From a virus: a stretch of 23,118 nt of DNA. Positions 15,369 to 21,363 of this stretch are shown here, in pieces; the first letter of the stretch is position 1; each line of letters opens with the position of its first letter. The notes under the pieces were generated by a model, which worked only from the letters and a program-made list of their open reading frames with translations, did not search any database and was not told the origin of the DNA. Location of the stretch: positions 1 through 23,118 of the IMG/VR virus record IMGVR_UViG_3300025891_000010; one strand, 5' to 3'. A program made the position numbers and the translations under genes.

Positions 15369-16295
15369 CTATACACTTCCATATTTGTTAATAATTCTAA
15401 TTACTGGTTTTGGCTTTTTAATTTGAGATTTTGCCATTAATACTTGATACTTGTTTTTAAATAGTCCTGCAAGGTAATCGTTTTGTTCTACATTCATAAA
15501 GGCTTCTGCTAACATGTATGACATAATATTCCCTGAAAAATCGTCAATCATTATATCATCTGTTACTGCTGTTATTTCTTCTGGATTAGGAACGTACGTT
15601 ATTAAAACTTCTCCTTCAAAATTTCTGCCAAATAGTATTTCCGTTCTATTACCTTTTCGTTCAACTTCATATTCAGGACTTACTGCATAATTATCTCTGT
15701 ACCATTTGAATATCACATCTTTAATCGAGTGGCAGTCTATTGGCATTGGTATTCTAACCCTTGCACCATAGTCAAAGAACCTGCTTATATTGGATAATGC
15801 TTCTGTGTGCAAAGCAACGTTTCTATACCTATAATAGTACGAACCACTGAATACTATACGAGACTTTGTTGCGCCCGCTGTAGGCGTTATTAGAGCCTTG
15901 TAAGGCGTAAATCCATAACCTATGTTTGTTAGATTTACTGTTGCTAAAGTAGTCCATGCTCCGTTGTAATCTTCAATCTTAACTATTCCGCTTGATGCAT
16001 CGCTTTCAAAATAATATATTCTGGCAACATCGGTTGACTCAATTGTGACATCAGTGTCAAAATGCTCACTGACAGAAAAGTGATCACCTCCTGATAGAAT
16101 GTTCTTAAAAGGCTTATATGCGATTGGATATTTTGTAAACAAGTCTCCGCTTTTAATTAACTCCATCTGAAACAGGTTAATAAGGAACGGAGTTCTTGCT
16201 AAATAATCGGCTGTATTGGCAGTATCGACTATCCCTGCATCGGTTATCCCGTCAACGAGTGCTATTGCCCGTTCAAATATTTCATTAACTGTCAT
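15369..16295 (-). CDS. Head-tail adaptor-like protein with inserted jelly-roll-like domain, 308 aa
   Basis: The outer parts (residues about 1-75 and 165-308) are helical and resemble the portal-binding adaptor of short-tailed phages, including ARVRIPMPIDCHSIKDVI and a C-terminal basic tail. Between them, residues about 78-165 form a beta-rich insert with VTIESTDVARIYYFESDAS and RIVFSGSYYYRYRNVAL, an arrangement seen in adaptor proteins of other podoviruses, where it decorates the connector. The start at 16295 follows AAGAAGGAGAAAATA. It lies between the lectin-like target protein and the tailspike. The assignment is based on layout and gene order. A different tail-base protein is possible. 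Confidence 0.65.
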   Translation of the reverse strand: MTVNEIFERAIALVDGITDAGIVDTANTADYLARTPFLINLFQMELIKSGDLFTKYPIAYKPFKNILSGGDHFSVSEHFDTDVTIESTDVARIYYFESDASSGIVKIEDYNGAWTTLATVNLTNIGYGFTPYKALITPTAGATKSRIVFSGSYYYRYRNVALHTEALSNISRFFDYGARVRIPMPIDCHSIKDVIFKWYRDNYAVSPEYEVERKGNRTEILFGRNFEGEVLITYVPNPEEITAVTDDIMIDDFSGNIMSYMLAEAFMNVEQNDYLAGLFKNKYQVLMAKSQIKKPKPVIRIINKYGSV

Positions 16296-16312
16296 TATTT
16301 TCTCCTTCTTAG

Positions 16313-16330
16313 GCAGAATGCAATATCTGC
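16313..16330. repeat. Short inverted repeat downstream of the variable region
   Basis: The sequence GCAGA-N8-TCTGC forms a five-base stem about 60 bases after the variable region, between the target gene and the adaptor gene. Diversity-generating retroelements often have a hairpin or cruciform just downstream of the variable region. This one is weaker and further away than in the well-studied example, so the link is tentative. Confidence 0.25.
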
Positions 16331-16367
16331 TTCTTTTCTACCATATTATATTTTTGTATTTGTTTTA

Positions 16368-17549
16368 TTATGTAGCACTTAAAAATGAAAGGCGAGAGCC
16401 GAAGTGCGTGTCCGTAATCGAAGCAAGAGCGTGCAAAGCCGCACAATGCGAACCAACAAGAAGACCATAGTACCAAGTGCCACCGACTAAAGCATAGTCA
16501 ACTTGTGAAGTGTTGAAATATAATCCATCACAATAATATGTTGTTCCACTTCCGCTTGCAGTTTTAGGTATAAACCCCATTTCACTATCTACTTTTGCAG
16601 TATTTACGTATCCACCATTAGTTCCACTTGGCGTTATAGTAGTATCTGTATACCCTGTTGCATCAAAATTATAAGGAGGAGTTAGCTTGGTTTTTATTGT
16701 AGTTGCTAAAATTAATCCTGCCATGCCCTCCCAAACATTACCCCAAAATCCTTCTATACCGAATACTTTGACATCACTTGTCTCATCATTGTATCCAATA
16801 AATTGTGGAAGTGTTTTAAGTGTGCCTGTTGCAATGGCAGTTGTATTTGTTGATTTACTTCTACCACTTCCAAAAGAAACTTGGGAATTATCTGATTTTG
16901 AGATTAATGTAAGTAAATTTCCAATGTAATCCCATCCACTCTTATAAATTGTGTAATACCCTGCGCCATTATCAGTCGCCCTTGATACTTCAACATTTCG
17001 TGTTTGCCCAGACATAACTGCTTGGTCTGCAATACTTCTTAGATGGGTGGAATAAATTCCCTTAAATGCTCCCCAATAGAATGTATCTTTTATATTGGCA
17101 TTTGCATTTTGAAATGCGTATGCCTTATAATTTGCGTCCCATTTTACATTTGAGCAGATAAAATACTCATAGTTTGCATCTTCATACTGATACACCCATT
17201 TGTATTTTTTAAATTCAATCATTGCATTTCCTGCGTATGCGGTATCTGATATATCACTTGCCGATCCATCTATTTTTTTAGTAAAGTCTGCCCGTGATAA
17301 TTCATAATCTACTGTACCGTCAGTTTTTAGCATTACTGGTCTTTGCACTTCGTTTACAAATGCTTCCCAACCACCATAATTAAATGCACCACCAGCAAAA
17401 TCCATATATGCAGGAGTTAACCCAACTGCATCATATAAATATGTTATTCTTGTTGCAGCGTTTGATTCTGTCTTTGTTCGCATAAATCCGTATCTTTTAG
17501 CAGATTCCAACTTACTAGTTAAAACTGTTCTTTCAATTGTAGGGTTCAT
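16368..17549 (-). CDS. Putative DGR target protein with C-type-lectin-like fold, 393 aa
   Basis: The C-terminal 150 or so residues have the pattern of the lectin-like (FGE-sulfatase/Mtd) fold used by diversity-generating retroelements. GIEGFWGNVWEGMAGL is the core motif, and the end reads ALVGGTWYYGLLVGSHC followed by GSRLSFL. In such proteins the last loop is hypervariable and binds ligand. The N-terminal half is mixed alpha and beta (for example VLTSKLESAKRYGFMRTKTE) and would anchor it in the virion. The start at 17549 follows TATAAGGAGGGTAAT. The gene sits between a probable head protein and the adaptor. The last 30 or so codons are adenine-poor, as described in the separate entry. No reverse transcriptase lies nearby. 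Confidence in the fold is high, and in active diversification moderate. Confidence 0.85.
   Translation of the reverse strand: MNPTIERTVLTSKLESAKRYGFMRTKTESNAATRITYLYDAVGLTPAYMDFAGGAFNYGGWEAFVNEVQRPVMLKTDGTVDYELSRADFTKKIDGSASDISDTAYAGNAMIEFKKYKWVYQYEDANYEYFICSNVKWDANYKAYAFQNANANIKDTFYWGAFKGIYSTHLRSIADQAVMSGQTRNVEVSRATDNGAGYYTIYKSGWDYIGNLLTLISKSDNSQVSFGSGRSKSTNTTAIATGTLKTLPQFIGYNDETSDVKVFGIEGFWGNVWEGMAGLILATTIKTKLTPPYNFDATGYTDTTITPSGTNGGYVNTAKVDSEMGFIPKTASGSGTTYYCDGLYFNTSQVDYALVGGTWYYGLLVGSHCAALHALASITDTHFGSRLSFLSAT
16391..16484 (-). other. Candidate DGR variable region (VR)
   Basis: This is the 94-base 3' part of the target gene, from the codons for GGTW to GSR. By hand count the coding strand has 10 adenines (about 11%) and about 55% G+C, although the surrounding gene is A-rich and AT-rich. 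Most codons at the lectin binding loop are NNY: ACT, TAC, TAT, CTT, CAT, CAC, GCT, ATT and GAC. This is the outcome expected when AAY codons of a template are mutated at adenines. The invariant frame (Gly-Gly, Trp, Gly-Ser-Arg-Leu) is retained. Confidence 0.75.
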
Positions 17550-17559
17550 ATTACCCTCC

Positions 17560-18084
17560 TTATACCGTTACAGTATTTAATAAAATTGTGTAAACTGCTG
17601 AAACTGCTGGTGTTTCTGCGCCAATACATTGTAACTGACCGTACAGTGCAGTTCCTGCAAGTTTGCAAGTGAAGTTCATATTATTGTCAATTGCAATGCA
17701 GTTATCCCCACAATCTACCAATAATGACAATGTTATATAACCCAAGTATTTTGCTGCGTCTGCTGCTATTACATTGAACGCTGCATTGTCTGCTATTGCG
17801 GTTGGTGCTGCATTATATAAGTGTAGTCGATATCCTGCGTGTGCTGTTGGAAGTGCGTTGATTGCATACTTAACTCTTGATCCTAATATACATATCATAT
17901 CCCCTGCTGTACCTAATGATGAGAAGGTCATTACTTCCCCTGCTGCTGTTGATACCACATCTAAAGCGCCATGTATGGCTGTATCTCCTGCTAGTGTAAT
18001 TGTTGCAGATGCTTGTCTACCTGCATTTGATGTACTTTTATCAAGCCAAGTATAAAGTTTTGCAGCTATTTGATTTTGTAACAT
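17560..18084 (-). CDS. Probable virion (head or head-fibre) protein, 174 aa
   Basis: The start at 18084 follows CCGAAAGGGGAAAAACAA. It is an alanine-, threonine- and glycine-rich beta protein. The segment LYNAAPTAIADNAAFNVIAA followed by AKYLGYITL recurs in structural proteins of many phages of Gram-positive and other hosts, found near the capsid genes. Its cysteines do not form a metal site pattern. It is separated from the lectin-like target gene by ten bases, so it might form the base to which that protein attaches. That pairing is inference. No enzyme motif is seen. Confidence 0.6.
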   Translation of the reverse strand: MLQNQIAAKLYTWLDKSTSNAGRQASATITLAGDTAIHGALDVVSTAAGEVMTFSSLGTAGDMICILGSRVKYAINALPTAHAGYRLHLYNAAPTAIADNAAFNVIAADAAKYLGYITLSLLVDCGDNCIAIDNNMNFTCKLAGTALYGQLQCIGAETPAVSAVYTILLNTVTV

Positions 18085-18133
18085 TTGTTTTTCCCCTTTC
18101 GGTTATGGCTTGATTCACAAGCTCTATTTAGAT

Positions 18134-18433
18134 TTATTCTTTTGGATGCTTTTCGCTATAATGTTTCATTAAGACACCTTGATTCGTACAGGTATAATCA
18201 CATTTTTTGCAGTGCCTTATTGTTTCTTTCTTAATTATTGTGTCCTTTGTTATTATAATTTCTTCATCTTCTTCTATTACCTGAAAGTGCTTTTTCATTC
18301 TGTTAATTACTTTGGTGTCATTCGTTTCAAATATCCCATCAGCACTGAATCTGCCTATTTTTTTATTCTTTCTTACAAACCCTACTCTGTAAACCATACT
18401 TACTAGGGTGTTTGGCTCTCCTTTAAATTTCAT
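18134..18433 (-). CDS. Small head-module protein with C-terminal C2H2 zinc finger, 99 aa
   Basis: Residues 1-60 are like the small protein that often follows the coat gene in phage head modules, including FSADGIFETNDTKVI, where a strand is followed by a helix. The C-terminus carries a classical zinc finger, CKKCDYTC with later histidines, spaced C-x2-C-x12-H-x4-H with hydrophobic residues at core positions, at residues about 74-95. The start overlaps the stop of the endonuclease gene (ATGA), and its GGAGGAG ribosome binding site is made of the last codons of that gene. Such eukaryote-like fingers are rare but known in phages. The finger may bind nucleic acid or protein. The N-terminal assignment is tentative. 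Confidence 0.7.
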   Translation of the reverse strand: MKFKGEPNTLVSMVYRVGFVRKNKKIGRFSADGIFETNDTKVINRMKKHFQVIEEDEEIIITKDTIIKKETIRHCKKCDYTCTNQGVLMKHYSEKHPKE

Positions 18434-18981
18434 TGCTCCTCCTTTGCTAAATAATTAATAGCAGATTGAAGGATATCAATATTATCTTCAACCATTCCAA
18501 GCATTAAATTACATCTTGAACATAACAAGCCTCTAACATCGCCGCTTTTATGACAATGGTCAATTGATATCTGTTTACACTGATCTAGTTCAATGTAGCA
18601 AACGCAACATTTATTGTCTTGTTCTAGTAGCATTTTGTCATAAGTACCTGGTTCAATACCGTAATTCTTTTTTCTTTTCCGTTCTTTAATTTGTTCTAAA
18701 TTATTTTCTCTGTATTTTTTAACTCCTGCAATTATAGCTTCTTTATTTTTTTGATAGTATTCTTTTCTTTTTTCTGTATATTCTTCTTTACTTTCTTGAT
18801 AGTATTTTGCTCTAGACTTTGCCACTTTTTCTTTATTGTTTTCACGATATATTTTCATTTTGGCTAATGCTTCTTTTCTGTGTTCTTTATAATGTATTTT
18901 TCGTTTCTTATTAATTTCTTCTTTATGCTCTTGCCACCAACTATTTTTATATTCTGCTAAATATGGTATTGCTTTTTCCAT
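18430..18981 (-). CDS. Endonuclease VII-type HNH homing endonuclease, 183 aa
   Basis: The C-terminal half is a His-Me finger nuclease of the recombination endonuclease VII type. It has a CCVC pair, then ISIDHCHKSGDVRGLLCSRC followed by N, with the histidine pair for catalysis and two CxxC pairs for zinc. Residues 15-104 are six tandem units of exactly 15 residues, for example YRENNKEKVAKSRAK and YYQKNKEAIIAGVKK, giving long basic helices likely to contact DNA. The start at 18981 has GGAGGTG upstream, although the frame is open 15 codons earlier. It lies inside the head module, where such free-standing mobile genes often insert. No intron borders were seen, so a free-standing homing gene is the best call. 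Debranching of phage DNA is the alternative. Confidence 0.88.
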   Translation of the reverse strand: MEKAIPYLAEYKNSWWQEHKEEINKKRKIHYKEHRKEALAKMKIYRENNKEKVAKSRAKYYQESKEEYTEKRKEYYQKNKEAIIAGVKKYRENNLEQIKERKRKKNYGIEPGTYDKMLLEQDNKCCVCYIELDQCKQISIDHCHKSGDVRGLLCSRCNLMLGMVEDNIDILQSAINYLAKEEQ

Positions 18982-19012
18982 AATACACCTCCGATATGTA
19001 TCCGAAATAATA

Positions 19013-19066
19013 GGGGAAGAAGGCAATTCGGAAGTTGCTTTTCAGTCTGCATAACTTATCTTCCCC
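19013..19066. repeat. Nested inverted repeats upstream of the endonuclease gene
   Basis: An eight-base inverted repeat, GGGGAAGA and TCTTCCCC, encloses about 38 bases. Inside it a second small stem, GCAA with TTGC around an eight-base loop, lies off centre. On the transcript of the minus strand this could fold as a long hairpin with a side stem between the decoration gene and the endonuclease. No U-tract follows, so it is not a clear terminator. It may help processing or mark the edge of the mobile gene. Confidence 0.4.
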
Positions 19067-19102
19067 ATTTATTATTTAGTTAGAAACGTTGCAAACAGTG
19101 GC

Positions 19103-19510
19103 TTATATTATCTCAATTATGCAAACTGATGCTGCATTAGTATCAAGCATATCTTCACCAGTGTAAGGTGTTGCCACGACAACAAACGAACCTGCTGCGT
19201 TTTTATATCTACCGTCTAACTGACAAACATAAGTGTTAGCTGCTGTTGGTGCTAAAACTAGTGCTGTAGGTGCTGCCATTCCATTCACGCCTTTAGCGAA
19301 TGAATAAGATGAAGCTCCACCAGCTCCTGTGTGTCTAATTATCATAATGCACTTGGAATCTGCCTTTGTAGGTGTGAAAGTCCAAGTCTGTGTTGCATTA
19401 ACTGCTGTTGCTGTTGCTGCGTTTGCTGTGAATGCTGCATTTAAACTGTAAAGTGTATTTGTTTTTGCTATTGTAACGTTGGTTACTGCAATGTTATCTC
19501 CTGCTGCCAT
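19103..19510 (-). CDS. Probable head decoration or stabilising protein, 135 aa
   Basis: The start at 19510 follows AAGGAGAGTAAAA. The protein is small, rich in Ala, Thr and Val, and all beta by pattern, with ANAATATAVNATQTWTFTPT and later LDGRYKNAAGSFVVVATPY. It lies 65 bases after the coat gene, the usual place of a capsid decoration protein. No strict family signature was recognised. A fibre base or minor capsid protein is the alternative. Confidence 0.6.
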   Translation of the reverse strand: MAAGDNIAVTNVTIAKTNTLYSLNAAFTANAATATAVNATQTWTFTPTKADSKCIMIIRHTGAGGASSYSFAKGVNGMAAPTALVLAPTAANTYVCQLDGRYKNAAGSFVVVATPYTGEDMLDTNAASVCIIEII

Positions 19511-19530
19511 TTTTACTCTCCTTTTTTATA

Positions 19531-19546
19531 GGGGGATTGCTCCCCC
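19531..19546. other. GC-rich hairpin after the capsid gene
   Basis: GGGGGA and TCCCCC form a perfect six-base stem around a four-base loop (GCAA in the minus-strand transcript), 29 bases after the coat gene stop. No U-tract follows on the minus strand, so full termination is unlikely. A 3' end stabiliser or processing site that raises coat mRNA over downstream mRNA is a fair guess. Confidence 0.5.
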
Positions 19547-19575
19547 ATAATACTATAACTATTAATTTTTAATGC

Positions 19576-20442
19576 TTAAATTGCACTTTCTGCAGCCCAA
19601 GTACAAATCATCTTGCATAATTCGGCTGGTTTAACAACTTTAGCTCCGAATACCAATAGACCCGAAAGCCCCTTGTCAAATGAAGATTCCAAATCCATCA
19701 TTCTTGATTCGCTTAATACATCTTCATAGACGATAGCATTGTAAGAACCACCAATTATTGTGGAAACTGGTGCTGCTGCTGTCCCTGAATTATAAACATT
19801 GTTTGATACAAATACATCAAGGTCAAGGTAATTAGCCCATTCCATACCGCCAGTACCACTGATACCATTGTTGATCTGGAATTTAACTCCTGCCAGGATT
19901 AGTTTTTCTTTAATCCAAGGTGGAATAACAACAAATTTGTCGCCCGAATTAACATTCTGTTCCTCAAGCACTCTTGAGAATGTTGAAATATCTGATAGAA
20001 TAGTTGCTGAATCGCAAGTTGCGTCTGCAGTTAAAGTGTTTCCTGCGTCTACAATTGCTGGTGAAGTGGATGTCCCAAAGATATAAGTATCTACTGCCTT
20101 TTTCAAGGTGTAAGCTGCTCTTGATGCCTGCGAACCCTTAAGGTCTACATTAGCCATGAATGCTTCTACATCAGTTACTTTGAATGCATATTTGTACTGT
20201 TGGTCGATTAACAATGCAACCTGAGATGAAACCAAAGTCTCATAAATGATTGAACCTGTGTAAGCGTCAACTGTTGGGTCTGCAAGTCCGTTAAAATAAA
20301 CTGTATCTCCTGCGCCCTTTGCTTTGATTGATGGTACTGCTTTACAAATCTGTCTTGCAATTAAATTATCTTCTAGTGTACGTAAAATTTGTGTATCCCA
20401 AATCTGAGGTACGAACGCATCTGCGTTTATATTTGCTGTCAT
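19576..20442 (-). CDS. Major capsid protein, 288 aa
   Basis: The coat protein expected in the HK97 fold. The N-terminus (TANINADAFVPQIWDTQILR) and the helix NLIARQICKAVPSIKAKGAGD are typical of the phage coat N-arm and E-loop region. FVVIPPWIKEKLILAG and GGSYNAIVYEDVL correspond to the P-domain and A-domain strands in similar proteins. Place and length fit: it follows a scaffold and is followed by a decoration protein. The start at 20442 follows AAAGGAGAAACACA. It would form the icosahedral shell together with the scaffold. The assignment is firm, while the subtype (P22-like or other) is not resolved. Confidence 0.88.
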   Translation of the reverse strand: MTANINADAFVPQIWDTQILRTLEDNLIARQICKAVPSIKAKGAGDTVYFNGLADPTVDAYTGSIIYETLVSSQVALLIDQQYKYAFKVTDVEAFMANVDLKGSQASRAAYTLKKAVDTYIFGTSTSPAIVDAGNTLTADATCDSATILSDISTFSRVLEEQNVNSGDKFVVIPPWIKEKLILAGVKFQINNGISGTGGMEWANYLDLDVFVSNNVYNSGTAAAPVSTIIGGSYNAIVYEDVLSESRMMDLESSFDKGLSGLLVFGAKVVKPAELCKMICTWAAESAI

Positions 20443-20471
20443 TGTGTTTCTCCTTTATTTTTTCAATAAAG

Positions 20472-21329
20472 TTATTTTTTCCAAGATGGTAACTTCATTG
20501 ACTTTGTGATAGCTGGCCAATTCTTTTTAACTTCATCTCTACTCATTGTCTTTACCTCCGTCTCCGTGAATGCTGTCTTGTCAAGCACTGTGGAAGACAT
20601 AGAAGGTGCAGACGATTCAAGATTATCGTTATTTACTTTTTCTGTTTTTACTTTTTTTATTGATTGCTGTGCGATATAGTCTGCGTAAGCATACTTTAAA
20701 GGCGTTCCGTTCTTTTCCTCTTTCAACACTTCTGCTGGTATCTTGTCCGAGTCTGAAAATGGTCTTCCATTAACCAGTTCAAAGTATTTAATAAATTCAA
20801 GATCGTTACGTTTCTTTTCCTCGCCTTTTTGATATTCAGTTTTAAATTTAGTGAGTTCTTCCTTCTCCTTGCGAAGTTCTATTAACTCTTTAGCTTCATC
20901 TTCTGAATATCCTTTTTCAACTAAACTGTTTACTTGCGTTTTTTCAAAGTCCTGTTTAATTGTTTCTAAAAACTCATCTACAGTTCCCTGACCGTTTTCA
21001 TCACGATAGCCATACAGTCTTGCGACTGCTTCCGCTTTACCCAGTGTAGTTTTAGCGGTTTCCCACTTCTCCTGAATCCTGTCTGAATTCTTTCCCTTTT
21101 GCAAAAGAGTCTTTAATCCTTCTAAATCGTCAAGAGATATTTTTTCTTTGTTGCCGAGATATTCAATTTCAATTTCTCTAGGGCTTGTTGGCTCTGGAGT
21201 AGTTTGTTGAATAGATTCCACAACTGGTTCTGTTTTTTCTGTTTCTTTTGTTTCTGCGTTTGGTTGCGCAGTGCCACCACTTACTACTTCATCTTCGTCA
21301 AATAATGGCATGAATTTTGTATTAAACAT
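20472..21329 (-). CDS. Capsid scaffolding protein, 285 aa
   Basis: The start at 21329 follows AAAAGGAGAACTAA. The protein is very charged and rich in Glu and Lys. Residues about 15-50 are disordered and rich in Pro, Thr and Glu, and residues about 95-185 form long helices (for example SEDEAKELIELRKEKEELTK). The end is short and basic, with NWPAITKSMKLPSWKK, as in scaffolds that bind the coat with a C-terminal helix. It lies between portal and coat. It would be lost or cleaved on maturation. No protease motif is seen. Confidence 0.85.
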   Translation of the reverse strand: MFNTKFMPLFDEDEVVSGGTAQPNAETKETEKTEPVVESIQQTTPEPTSPREIEIEYLGNKEKISLDDLEGLKTLLQKGKNSDRIQEKWETAKTTLGKAEAVARLYGYRDENGQGTVDEFLETIKQDFEKTQVNSLVEKGYSEDEAKELIELRKEKEELTKFKTEYQKGEEKKRNDLEFIKYFELVNGRPFSDSDKIPAEVLKEEKNGTPLKYAYADYIAQQSIKKVKTEKVNNDNLESSAPSMSSTVLDKTAFTETEVKTMSRDEVKKNWPAITKSMKLPSWKK

Positions 21330-21363
21330 TTAGTTCTCCTTTTCGGTATGGTTGCCGATTTAT

